A DNA stretch of 64,000 nucleotides from Macrotrachela quadricornifera. Taxonomy: Eukaryota; Rotifera; Eurotatoria; Philodinida; Philodinidae. How positions within the stretch are numbered: position 1 is the first letter of the stretch; each line of letters opens with the position of its first letter. Below the pieces are notes generated by a model. That model had not been told where the DNA came from and searched no databases. It worked only from the letters and a program-made list of their open reading frames with translations. The position numbers were made by a program, and so were the translations under genes. Shown here one piece after another: positions 1-12,500 of this stretch. The stretch covers positions 237,982 through 301,981 of the forward strand of contig JAJEKB010000381.1 in the NCBI GenBank assembly GCA_022393335.1, in the 5' to 3' direction.

Positions 1-226
1 TATAGCTGCATCAACAAGTTTATATACAAATCTTTTGGTATCGAAAGAATTTCGAAGAGAATTTCGATTATTTTTAAATCGTTATATTTTGAAGCGAAGA
101 CAAGTTATCGCAGCTAGTTCTATGAAGAATATGAACAACAAATCTACTGCACTAGGACTTGCTACTATTAGAAATCATCAAAGGACTGTGATAGATCAGC
201 AAGTATCGAATACTCATCATATTTAA
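1..226 (+). CDS. C-terminal exon of a rhodopsin-like GPCR (partial)
   Basis: The open frame enters from the left edge and ends at TAA 224-226, so this is only the last part of a gene. The frame reads SLYTNLLVSKEFRREF followed by LFLNRYILKR and a polar tail. That is the usual end of transmembrane helix 7 running into amphipathic helix 8 of class A neuropeptide-type receptors, which carry (K)xFR(R)xF just inside the membrane. The tail is basic and Ser/Thr-rich, as expected for a cytoplasmic receptor tail. The ligand cannot be told, and the NPxxY region itself is weak here. An unrelated membrane protein with a similar juxtamembrane stretch is possible. Confidence 0.5.
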   Translation, partial: IAASTSLYTNLLVSKEFRREFRLFLNRYILKRRQVIAASSMKNMNNKSTALGLATIRNHQRTVIDQQVSNTHHI

Positions 227-1395
227 TACTAATATTAAACTAAAAACATGTCACGTCACCCTTTTAATTGTATTTCTGATTCAACAATTTCTTTTCGAAG
301 ATCTTTTTCAATTAATTTTTGATGTTAATACGTATAAATATATAACTGTTTTGTGAAAAAATATAAACTCGACTGCCCTATTTGAAATTTTATTACAATA
401 TTTTTGTTGAATTTAATTAGTTATTCCTGTTTTTGTCTATGAAGAATTAAATGATGACTTGACATTTCAAAGATACTTATACATAACTTGATATTAATAG
501 CATCTTTATTTAATTAGTAATAATAGAAATTTTTATTGGTAATGATTAAATTTCATATTTCAGGAGTTACGGTAAATGAGTACTACAGGTATTGCTATGT
601 GACCCAATACAATAACACACGATACAATATGCTTGTATTTGATTGATATGTACAAAACGTTGGTATTAATTCAGTTTAATTATGAAATAATTTACAGAAG
701 AAACTATTTCTGGCTTGATGTATTCATCACAAATTATAAAAACCTGCAGAAATCTTCCACAAATAGATTAGACATCTTTTAGACATAATACGAATAATCG
801 GATCAAATATTGAAGTAATTATTTGATGAAATTAATTTCAGAAAAATTCTCACATTTACACCCTTGGACAAAAGTCTTTCCCCCTCTCTCACTTTTTTTA
901 GACTGAACTTTTGTTTTTGAATTATAGCTAATTATATAGATGGGTTAAGTACATTATTTTAGTGCACTAAAATAATGTACTTAATCCATTCTTATAATTA
1001 GCTTTAATTCAATTTAGATGAAAGCATCTTGATAAAAAATCTTCATAGAAGTAGTAACATCATCGATATAAAAGAAATGTAGAAATATCAAACATTGTAT
1101 TTTTATTTCTGTTTATAATTTTAATTTCCTTCTCATTTAATAGCGACATCTTCAATTGCTTTTAAACTTCGTAGTCACAGTAACAAAGTTGTGAATGAAT
1201 GAAAACAACAAATCGATGAAATATCTGCCAATTTTTAGTATATTATTTATTATTAGTCATTCCGTCTATGAAAGATATATTTAGAAATTGATCTATTGTA
1301 CTGTTTGATGATGATTATAGGATAGAATTTGAAGAAATTAAAATGAGTTTTTTCGATTCATGTTTGTTTTTAGATTTTATTTAAAAAATAAAATT
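227..1395. other. Intergenic, AT-rich, with one long palindrome
   Basis: No coding signal is seen between the GPCR tail and the start of the CCDC191-like gene. The one structured element is the palindrome at 919-1010, listed separately. The last 300 bp must hold the promoter and 5' leader of the downstream gene. Confidence 0.5.
919..1010. repeat. 92-bp near-perfect palindrome
   Basis: The two 46-bp arms, 919-964 and 965-1010, are reverse complements with about five mismatches and no spacer. The centre reads ttttagtgcactaaaa. It could fold into a cruciform or a long hairpin. It lies about 390 bp upstream of the CCDC191-like start codon. It may be a small foldback transposable element or its remnant; no flanking target duplication is obvious. 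Confidence 0.8.
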
Positions 1396-4300
1396 ATGAC
1401 GGATGCTGCACCATCACATAAAACTTTATATCGTTGGGAAAAACGTCAATCGACACTTGATAAACCATCAAAACCAACAAAACAAGGTAAAATAAATAAG
1501 CAGATTTAAAATTACTAAAAAAATCAACAATTTTTTTAATTTTATTTTAGATGATATAAATGCATGGTTACGTCAAGTTGAAAATGCATCATCGAATGCA
1601 GTTGAAACTGTTTTTCCACGTTCATCTAGTCGACAAACTGGAAAAATGCTTGCAAATCAAGCAACTGTCTATGCTAAAACAGCAGATACAACTTATACCG
1701 GTAAAGAAAAAATTTGATTTTTTTTTCAATTAAATCAAAAAGAAAATGAATTTTTTTTTAGAAGCAAGAGAACTTCTTGATGAATGGGTTAATGAAAAAC
1801 TTCGACTTGAAGCTGGTCTTAATGATAGTGATGATGAAGAAATAGTTCAATCAAATGTACGATCTGTTAAACAAGCTTGTAATCTTAGTTTTGATGATGA
1901 TGATAATCAATTTGAATTTTTACGTGAACCAAAAGATTTATTTACATTTCAAGATCCAAGTGTTTATTATGAAACACATGATGAAACTGATTTAGTCAAA
2001 GATATTCTTCATGGTTTGTTTTATTTATATATATATATATATATATATAAGAATAATATAATAAATAAAAATAAATTTAGATTTGAGAAGTAAAGAAATA
2101 TTAACTCGACAACAATTGAAGGCTATTGAACAAAATAAACCAACAACTGTTGATATACAAACTAAAATTGAAGAACGTCATAAACAAGTATAAAATATTC
2201 TATTCTTTAATTGTAACTATTATTATTTAATTCAGGTTAAAGAAAATCATGAAAAAATGCAAAAAGAACGTGAACATAAACGAAAACAAGCACAAGCAAA
2301 AAAAGAAGCCGAAGCTCAAGCTCGTCTTCTTGTTCTTAAAGTAAAATTCTCTTTTTTTATTTTATTCATTATTTCATTTTCTTTTATATATAGGAAGAAC
2401 GTGAACGTGCTTTAAAAGCTAAACAAGAAGAAGAAATGATTGAACGACATGTTTTAGAAATTCGAAAAGAAATGAATGAAAAGCGTTTACAAGATGAAGA
2501 ACAACGAAAACAGTATGTATAAAGTATTTTAAAAATTCATAGGAAACATTTTTTTTAAAGATGTTTACAACTATATCTCTTTCTTTTTGTTTTACAAGAG
2601 AGATACGTTAAACTTTGGAGTCACAATAAGAATGTTGAATAATGAGAAAACTTGTTGAAATACTTTTTATTTAATCTGTAAAGCTGAAATATTTTTTTAT
2701 ATTATAGTCATCGTGAATATGAACAAGCTAAATTTGAACGTACAAAAGCTGAACAAGAACGAACACGTAAAGAAGAAGAATTACATAAATTAAAAGAAAT
2801 AGCACTTAAAGAACAACATGATCTTAATGAAAAACGATTCCAAACTTTAGTTGATGATTTTATTCGAATGAAAGCATTAACAGTAAGAATAAAATTATAA
2901 AAGAAAATTTTTTATTTAATTATTTATTTAGATTTTACAAAAACATTTTTCTGCTTGGCTTAATGTTGTATCAGAACGACGTATACAAATGGGTAGAGCA
3001 GCTGCATTATCTGATTGGAAATTATTATTTCAGTATATTAAAAATAAAATATTTTCTTATTTTTCTTGTTTATATTATAACTATAAGAAATTTTTAGATC
3101 ATTTAATTGGTGGAAAAGTATAGTTCGAACAAAAAAACTTGAGGAAGAAACAGAAGCACATATGAATGAAATGAAAATATTTACAGTAAAAATGCAACAA
3201 GCAAATTTACATTATGAACGAACATTATTACGAAAGTACAAAAAAGAATTTTTAATAAGAAAATTGTATTTTGTTTCAATTTTATATTTATTTAGATCAA
3301 TGATAACTTGGCAAATATATATTCGTAATGAACGAATTGCGAACAATTTAAAATATGAACAAGACGCAACGAAAAAAAAAATTGATGCATTTCTTGATGC
3401 AGCATCAACAGGTAAACTTTGGGGAAATGAACAACAAACGCCAGTGCAAACAACAACAACAATGAATTCAGCTGCAACAATTACTCGTCAACAATCTCAA
3501 CAACCAAGAGCACGAAGAGTATCAATAGCTAATCGTATAACTTCTCGACCACATTCAGCCGTAACAATTCGTGATAAATCATCGTTAACTACAAGAACTC
3601 AATCAGATATTAAACTAGATGATTTTTTTCAAGTAGAATCTCCACGTAATGAACAAGAAGAATCACAACGAGCGTAAGATTTATTTTATTACTATAAATA
3701 ATATTTTTATACATTTTTGAATATGAAGGGTATATGTTCCGGATTTTATTTCTTTAAATTGCTAATATTATCTCTGAATGTATCAAATACACTACAGAAT
3801 AAGAAAGATTATAACTTGTCCTATCCTATTGAGTAATGAAAAACTTTTTTTAACCACGTTTCTATGTCTATATTTTATCGAAGAATTATAGTCAAGAAGT
3901 AATAATCTATGAACTCTTACTTAAGAAGAAAACATTTGAAAAGTTGATATAATCATTAATGTAAACATCACTAATAAAAAATATAGCTTTAGATTGAACA
4001 TTTATATGTGACTAATATTTTCAAAGGCTAAGTTTCTAGATTAGTTAAAAGGAAACATATAGAATACCGTTTTTATAAGGAACTTATTATCTTTGTTTCT
4101 CTGAGATAATGGTAATAAGGCGAATCCTTCTAGAGTTCTTATCTACACTATAAAGTGCATCTATGAATAAAACATGAGCTCGGACGATTCTTATCATTTA
4201 TGAGAGTTCATTCATAAATTTAAATGATGTTGAATAGTATTAGAAATGTTCTATCCCTTATTCATAATCGATTTGAAAATGGCTAACTTTTTTTAAAATT

Positions 4301-5933
4301 TTCTTTTATAGTGTTAGTGCTGGTTTACCATTAGTAACTGATACACGTCGTATGCATCTTGATTTTGATGAATTATCAAGTAGTGATGAAGATTTAAGTA
4401 AAAAAAAATTACGTGAAAAACGTATTCGTCATGAAATGGCTGAACATAGATCTGCAACACGTGTTATGAATACATTTGAAAATCGTTATAATACTCAAAT
4501 GAAAATGCTTAAAGAACAAAATCGTTTATTAAAAGGTATGTTTTTTTTTGTTTTTTTATTATTTAAATTTAATTTGTTTCTTTCGATTTTTCTTTTTATT
4601 AAGATCAACAAAAAATGATAGAAGACCTTAAATATCAACAAGATCAACAAGTTCTTCATAATCAAATTGCCAATCTTGAAGTACTTAAAGCACAACAAGT
4701 AGAATATTTTATTTTTTCTATTTGTCAATATCGCAATGAAAAAAAAATTATTTTCAGAATGAACTAGAAGAAAAACAACGAAAACAATTAGTCACTGATC
4801 GACGTCATGCTACTTCTCTTATTCAAGCACATAATCGTGGAGAATTACAAAAACAATTGAATACTAATCGATTAGAGTATATTCAATATTTAATTTGACT
4901 TTTCATTTTTTTTTTATTTCTTTTTAATAGTCAAACATTAACAGATCGACTATCAACAAGAAGTGATATGCTATTAACAAATATGGAAGAACGAGCACAA
5001 AAACGATATCTATTAAAAACCGAACGTGAAGCAAAACGACGAGCTATTGAAGAAGAAAAATTAGCTAGAGTACAACGTATGAAATAAAAATTCTCAGATG
5101 ATAATATTTTATTTTTAATAAAAAATAAATTTTTTTTATTTAATTTATAGAAATGATGGATGAAAAAATTCGTCAAGAAGAAGAAGAAAAACGATTAAAA
5201 ATCGAAGAAGCACGTGAAAAACGTCGTTTTGAAAAAGAACGTGAATTAGAAAGGAAACATTTTGAAGAACGTTTACGATTATTAAGTGAAAAAGCTGATA
5301 TACATTGCAGGTAAAATTAATATTTTTTTTTCTCTATTTTAAATATAAAAAATATATTTATTACAATATAGACTATATCGAATGCGTTATTATGGATTAA
5401 ATCCATTAAAAAAACTTATTTTTATTCGTCATCAACAAATCCAAACAGCTGAAGAACATTATAATTATATAATTTTACAACGTACATTTAATGTTTGGTG
5501 TGAAACAGTACGACGAGATATTGACATAAAAACTAATCGAGCATTAGGATTTCATAAACATTTACTTTATCGTCGATATTTTACATCATGGCAACGATAT
5601 AAACATCAAACAGAAATAGCTGAAGAACGAGCTGAAAGACATTATATTAATCATTTAATGATAAATATATTTAAAATTTGGAAAGATTATACACAAACAG
5701 AAATAATTCGTTTATGGCGTTTAGATGATTTAGCTAAAGAACATAATGTTAAGAGAATCTTAAAAAATACATTTATTATTTGGCGACAATATCCAACAGA
5801 AAGACAAAAAGAACGTGAAAGAGAAAAACGTTTAACAGAAATGCGTTTAAAAGTGAAAGATTTATTGCCAGATTATCGTGGAATACAATCATCATCATCA
5901 AATACAAATAATGACAGTGATAATAAAACTTAA
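1396..5933 (+). CDS. CCDC191: CCDC191-like coiled-coil protein
   Basis: Exons: 1396-1486, 1551-1700, 1762-2013, 2081-2187, 2236-2340, 2394-2512, 2708-2882, 2932-3032, 3098-3235, 3296-3673, 4312-4535, 4604-4698, 4758-4876, 4931-5076, 5151-5310, 5372-5933. Together they give an in-frame protein of 973 residues, close to the length of vertebrate CCDC191. The N-terminus has DDINAWLRQVENASSNAV. Long Glu/Lys/Arg coiled coils follow. They are interrupted by SFI1-like Trp units such as KHFSAWLNVVSERRIQMG, a second with two adjacent Trp, and three near the C-terminus. CCDC191 belongs to a poorly studied centrosome/cilium-associated group; that role is family knowledge. The intron 3236-3295 has an alternative donor that would keep a few more residues. 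The 638-bp intron 3674-4311 is much longer than the rest and may hold a foldback element. Another Trp-repeat coiled-coil protein is the main alternative. Confidence 0.65.
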
Positions 5934-7852
5934 TTGTTTTTCACATTAATTTTGTTTTTCTTTTTTGTATATTTTATTCAATGCTCTTTTTTTTCTAATA
6001 ATCGATAGCAATCATTTATGTGTATACATGATTAAATAAATAGAACGAATGATGTTTCTAATTTCGATGATTCATCATCATACTGACAGAATAGATGGCA
6101 TTATGTAATAGTTCATTCAAGTATATAGTAATCAAATTTTTTCAAGAATTTGATTCCATTACTTCTGTAATATGGATACAACGTGATCTTTACGCTATTG
6201 TATATCATAAGTATTACATTTAAATCTCGATATGAACAAATTGGGTGATGAATAAATGTTATGAATCATTCATCGTATTAGCATTTTTCAATACGACGTA
6301 AAATATAATCGTTGAATACTTTATAATTAATAAAGTATACGTGGAAAGACCAAGAAACTATGAGGCTGATCTACTAATTAGAATTACAAGTAAAAGCTAG
6401 CAGATAACAGATAACGAATTTTGAATGTTTTACATGGAAACAAATATCAGAAACAAAAAAATTGCTTCAATAATGTCCTATATCAAAACCAATAGCTATT
6501 AAGTGTAACATTTCTTTCTTCCTCTTAATATAATTGGATTTATTGGTTAACTAATTCTCTATGATTGCATTAGCATCGAAGTATATGTTTTACTTAATCA
6601 AACTTTAATATATTTTGAACTTTGCATTGTATAATTTAAGTTTCTTTGTCAGATTACAGATCTTTGAATAGTTCCATGATCTGCACTTAGTGAATTGCTG
6701 AGCTATCTTCACACCGAGGTACAGAATCCAGTTGAGTGTGCGAGCAATTATTTGGAAAAATTTTTGAAAATTAACTACCATCTGAGCACACGATTTTGAA
6801 CACTTATGTTGAGCTTTAGAACTTGAATTTCTTATTCTTATTCACGGAGTTAAATTTTTGAGTACTAGAGACCTCTTTTTTTCTTGTACAACTCTATGTT
6901 TAAAATAATTCCATATGTAATAAATATTCACAGTTTAAATAGTAAAATACTTTAAAGACAGCTCTTCAAAGATATCTACATAAGCAGTTCATTTCAAACG
7001 TCTTGCATAGCGAAGAATATTTGTTTATCTTCTATTGATTTTCTGTTATTATTTTTTATTCTAATTGTTCGTTACAAAAATATATTCATTCGTACGATTT
7101 TCATGGGATTCGCGCATGAACTGCTTTACATGTACTTATAACTCATCCAAGTACTCAAGTGCTTGTGTTTTAAAGGAAAGCCATGCACTATGAAGAAATC
7201 TTGAGGTTTGTACAAAAACTCTTGCCTACTCAAAATCTTTCTCTTCTCTCATTTTTGTGTTATCTTGTTCATTTTAGCAATTTTAAAATATTTCAATAAT
7301 AGAAATTACTACGATCGACTTCTTTGCAAATATCATCATGGGAATTTCCCCTCATTATTGATCTTATTACATATATATTCTTCTTCCTTTTATTTCTGTT
7401 AGTCATGCACCATGGATTTTTTTCGCTGTGATATATGTATGTTGGATTTTGCCTTTCCTATTACATGTAGGCGTCGAGTTTTTCATTTTCTTCTACCCTT
7501 ATTTATTTTAACTTTTTGACGGTTTTTTTCTTCTCTTATTGCCATATATATAATATTCTATTTTAGTGACAACTTCTGCACCTCTGTGTACGCAATACTT
7601 GAATCATTTTGAAGGCTGTGTCTTTTTCTATATGGTTATAGTCTACGGTGTCAAGCGAACAGAAAAAAAGGAATGATTAATGATGTATGTAGTATAGCCC
7701 ACTGCTTGAGTATTTTTCTTTTTCTTTCTTTCTATCAAAGCAGCCACTCTGTGAGACTCACATCAAATACAACACGTCATGCAATATTTTTTCTCCAATA
7801 GTCAAAGAGAAAAACAGGTTTTAGATCTTGTTTTTTTTTTCTTGATTTTCAG
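5934..7852. other. Intergenic, no gene seen
   Basis: About 1.9 kb of AT-rich sequence with T-tracts. The first few hundred bases would be the 3' UTR of the CCDC191-like gene. The last part should contain the promoter and perhaps a non-coding first exon of the LRAT gene, since its coding exon is preceded by a splice acceptor (ttgattttcag, ending at 7852). The short open frames here have no coding character. Confidence 0.45.
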
Positions 7853-8003
7853 ATATGGCCGATAAACGTCAGCTAGCACAAAATTTAAAACAACAACTGA
7901 CAGGTAAAATTTTTTTTTATCAATTATCCTTGATAATATCATTGATTTTCAGATATGATCGATAAACGTCAGCTAACTCAAAATTTAAAACAACAACTGA
8001 CAG
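7853..8003 (+). repeat. Tandem duplication of a 51-nt exon plus its intron (100-bp period)
   Basis: The segments 7853-7903 and 7953-8003 are nearly identical, differ at a few bases, and lie exactly 100 bp apart. Each is preceded by the same acceptor (ttgattttcag) and followed by gtaaa. The intron after copy 2 still resembles the intron after copy 1. Both exons are 51 nt, a multiple of three, and start and end in the same phase, so either or both can be spliced in without a frameshift. The encoded units are MADKRQLAQNLKQQLT and MIDKRQLTQNLKQQLT. Confidence 0.92.
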
Positions 8004-9448
8004 GTAAATTATTTTTTTTATCAATTATCCTTTATAATGTCATTGATTTTCTATATTTAGGAGTTATTAAAACATTTACTCATCAAGAAAGACGATATCA
8101 AAAAACTCGTAAAGAAAAAATAACAGATTTAACTCGATTAAAACCTGGCGATCATATTAGCTTTTATAAAACAGATTTTTATTATGCTCATCATGGAATT
8201 GTTTGTGAAGCACGTGAAGATTATCTTCGTGTTATACATTATTTTAATACATTTGATCATGCACGTCATGCTTTAATGAGAGGTTCAGTTTATATAGCTG
8301 CTATAATTGAAAGTGAATGGCCAGTTAATTTGAAGAGTACAAGTGAAGATATTTATTTACATCATTATGATAATATTCAATGTTTTTCTAATGAAGAAAC
8401 ACTTGAACGAGCTTTCTCACAACTTGGTAAACGTGGCTATTCATTAATAGGAAATAATTGTGAACATTGGTGTCGATGGTGTCGAGCAGGTGAACATTAT
8501 TCTGAACAAATATATAAATTTAATGCTTTAGTTAAAGAAAAAGCTGCAACTTTATTAATTGTTGATCCAGCAGCATTACTTGTTAAAGAAGTTGCTTTAG
8601 TTGGTGCAAGAACATTTGGACAATTTTTAAGTGCTGTTGGTTCAGGAGTTATATTAACAGCTGTAGAAGGTATTTCAGCATATATTGATATAAAAAAAAA
8701 GAAAAATGAAAAAATGAAAGGAAGTTTAAGTGATGTTGCTCTTAAAAAATACGTTGTAAGACGAATTACATCAGCATCAACAACTGTAAAATCTATTTAC
8801 ATAATTAAATAAATAAAAAAATTTATATTTATTTAATAGGTAGTTGGAGGAACAGCAGGTACTGTTGTTGGTACAGTACTTATTCCAGTACCAATTCTTG
8901 GTGCAACTGTTGGTGGTATTGTTGGTAGTGTTGGTGGAAAACTTATTGGTGATGTATCTGGTATTGCATTATCAAAAATTTTAGAAGTTCATGAAAAAAT
9001 GAAAGCAGCAAAAATTAAAAAAATGACTACTGTACCACAATTAATGGCTAACATATCACCTGAAAGTCAACTTATGCGTGGTTTAATGACACTTGCATTA
9101 GATCGTGATGAAGAAGAACGTATAACAAATGTTGTTGAACAAGCAATTAATTCAAATTCATCATCAAAATCACTTTATCCATCATTAGATGAATTTATAC
9201 GTAATGATTCAAATATAACAGAAGAAAAATCTCAAAAAGTTCGACAATTAACAACTGAATTATTTACTGATGATAATTTAGTTGAATATTTTATATTAAC
9301 ACCAATACCAGATGATAATGCACCAGAAGAATTTGCATCAGCAACTGATTTACTTGTACTTCGATGGCCTAATGGGACAATTAGACCATGGGAATCTAAT
9401 GGAGAAAACGTTTTAGATATTGATGATTTAAATATGAACAAAGGATGA
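7853..9448 (+). CDS. LRAT-domain (H-rev107/NlpC-P60 fold) protein
   Basis: Exons are 7853-7903 and/or 7953-8003 (duplicates), then 8061-8785 and 8840-9448. Starting at the ATG at 7955 the product has 460 residues. If both copies are joined from ATG 7855 it has 17 more. The LRAT domain starts at LKPGDHISFY. The catalytic His is in YYAHHGIV and the nucleophilic Cys in GNNCEHWCRW, in the order expected of lecithin:retinol acyltransferase and HRASLS phospholipase/acyltransferases, which act on phospholipid acyl chains. The domain is followed by alternating hydrophobic and Gly-rich stretches (GTAGTVVGTVLIPVPILG, then GGIVGSVGG) that could sit in a membrane. An acidic tail of about 150 residues follows, which I do not recognise. 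The intron 8786-8839 is 54 bp. The substrate is not predictable. Confidence 0.8.
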
Positions 9449-9575
9449 ATTAATTTATTTTTCTCATTAATTTAATGTCAGATTGATATTTTTATAAAAA
9501 AAGAAAAAACAAAAAACGAAGAAAAAAAAAAGATTTCTATTGTTATTTATGTAAAAAAACAAAGGGAAGTGTATA

Positions 9576-12500
9576 TTATGTTGCTACTGGTGCAATAACA
9601 GGTGCTTCATTTTCATCACGTAAACCCATTTCACGTAGAACACCAAATTCAAATTGAAGAAATTCATTAAACTCATTTTTCATTCGTATATCAATTTCTT
9701 CTTGTGTTGAAATATGACTTGGAGCAATACCAGCTTTAAGAGTTGCTAAACGTTCTTTTTCACGTTTTTCTTCTTCACGTAAATCCCATCGATGTTTAAC
9801 AAAAGCACGTCGTTCAGTTTCACGTTCAAGATAATTTGTTACCACTAAAAAGAAAAAAGAAAATAAAAAAATATTTTAAAATAAAAACAAAACTAACATT
9901 GTAATTCTTGATTAACTGCTTGTCGTAATCCCCATGGAACTTCAAGTATATGAAGTGTACCATTACTATCTCCAGCTGCTAAAAGTTGTTGTTTAGCTAA
10001 ATTAAAATTTCAAATTAAATTATATTAATAGAATTTTGTTTTCTTTACATGATATATTTTTTATATTAAGATAAGTTATAGCTGAACTTGATATTGATTG
10101 AGATAATGATGGTGCATGTGTTCGATCGATAATATCCCAAATATCAATACTTCCATTTTGTTTTGATACATAAAAAACTCCTGGTCTTGTTGGAGACCAT
10201 TCAACATCAGTTATTTTTTCTTTTACTGGTGCTGTATGTAAAAGTGATCCAGACTAGAAATTTAATATAAAAATTATTAACAATTTTAATTGTATATATA
10301 CTTGTTTGTAAAAAAAAAAGAGAAGGATGTGACAAATCTCAGTTTGTAACCAGTTTTTAATAAACTTATATTACTGATTTCTAATTTTTAACCAGAAATT
10401 TACTAAAGTGTTTGGTTCAATCCAATTCAGAAACAAAACGATGCAGCATACTTTGAAATTATTACAGTTGATTTAATTCTGTGAAAGAATATCCGAAAAA
10501 ACGATATTACAAACTGATCTGTCTGTAAAATTTCTAAAATTATTACAGATAAGGACATGTTATATCTATTTTTCTAACCAAATTTTAAGAATTAAGCAAA
10601 AATAGAAATCAGAAATTTTCTAAAAGGTAAATTTTTAATTTCTGCTTTTTTGATGCTCATTAAAGCACACGTGTATAAAAGGGAACATATATTCTATTAA
10701 TTCTTAATCGCTTGTAGAAATTTTCAAAATAATAAAATTCTGACTTCTGCTACATTACGAATAACTAAGGTAGTAGATTTCTGCCTAATTTTAAATAACA
10801 GTAGTTAAAATAATGACGTCCTAATTAATAATGTGAGATATTCAAATTTAAAATAATGTTGACATTCAGATATCAAACTTTGTACTAATTTGAGATTTGC
10901 CACTCTAGAAAAAGAAATCTGCTATCATATATCAATATTATACTGTCGAGACAAAAATCATACAATCTAGCTGTGTGATCTATGGTACAATAGGTGTTTC
11001 ATTGAGAACGATCTATTATAATAGTACTACATTAAAATATATCGTTTGCGGACAAACTGTTCAGACGAACGATTGAAGCCTATATTTGTAAAAGATAAAA
11101 AAGTTTAAGAATCGCTTATAATTGATGATACATTCAAGGTTCATTTATATTATCCTTTATGATAGATATCTATCGTTTTTAAGTCAATTGACTATATATT
11201 CTGATTCTTCAATCATTTAATTTACTAACTAAAAATCCTAAGAGATAATTTCATTCTTTCAACTAAATTATTCACATAAAGACTTCTATCATATTATTCA
11301 TTATAAAGAAATAAAAAATTGATTGATGTATTTCATATATTCTAATTAAAGTGATTGCATTTTCAATTGATTAACTGTCATATTCAATAAACAAAAAAAA
11401 GTATATATATTTATTACTTTAATATATGTATTAAAAAAATTGTTTTAGAATGTAAGAATATTTTAAAATAATTATCATTTAGATCGTAATGAGATTTCAA
11501 TTTATTATTTATAATTATTTAATGACAAAGAAAAATAATATAAAACTTACATGAATTTTTTCTCGCCAAATTTGAAACATCCATCCACCCGCAATAAGTA
11601 AAACATCTTTGAAAAAAGGTGAACGTTTAAGTGCCACAACAGGACCATCAACAACATTTAATGACCAAGCTGCTTTTGGAGCTAAAAACCAATAAAAATT
11701 TCAATATTTAATTTATTTATTATTTCATATAAATATACTAAAAAGTTTTGTTGAATCTTGATCTTTTTGTGGCATCCAATCTTGATAAACTAATTGACCA
11801 TCCTAAAATAATATATAACATGAACAATCACAGGTAATTAACCATCTTATTAAAAAAAAAATATCTCAATTTTCTAAATGGCTTTTCATTTCCTTGCATT
11901 CATTTCATTAAATATCTTTGATAAGTTACAAGAAAAAAAAATTTTGACATCCTGCACTTGATATTCACCGGAAATTATATCTAAGAAAGTCAGAATATAA
12001 ATTAATATGAAATCATAGTTTTTTTTCACTTTTACATTAGCAAAGAAATATCTTCTAACAATTTACATTCAGTTAAAACTATTCTGATCCAACAAAGTCA
12101 AGAAATGATTTCAAAATCACTCATTTTATTTTATCTATTTACAATACTCTTTTCAATATCTCTCAATGCTTATCGATTAGATGGTTACGGACATTTAAAT
12201 GATCTTGATGAAGCTAATGAACTCAATGATCCATATCTTATTCAACGACTTCAAATGTTACTTGCTGAAGCAGCAGCATCATCATCAAAACGTGCAAGTT
12301 TTCCTATGAAAGATTATTCTTTATCTGATCATTTACTAAATCGTCGATTAACAATGAATCGTCGTCCGGGACTACTTCGTTTAAAATAAATATTTCATTT
12401 ATATGAATGCGTATAATTTATTTTATGATAAAACAAAATAAATTTAATAATTAAATATAAATATACCTCAGTACCAATATAAAAAAATGTATCAACATTT

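Noticed and set aside
1180..2690. Two similar 45-bp stretches near 1166 and 2609 (taaactt..gagtcacaa-like)
   Set aside because: The similarity is modest and short, and I could not extend it into a defined repeat.
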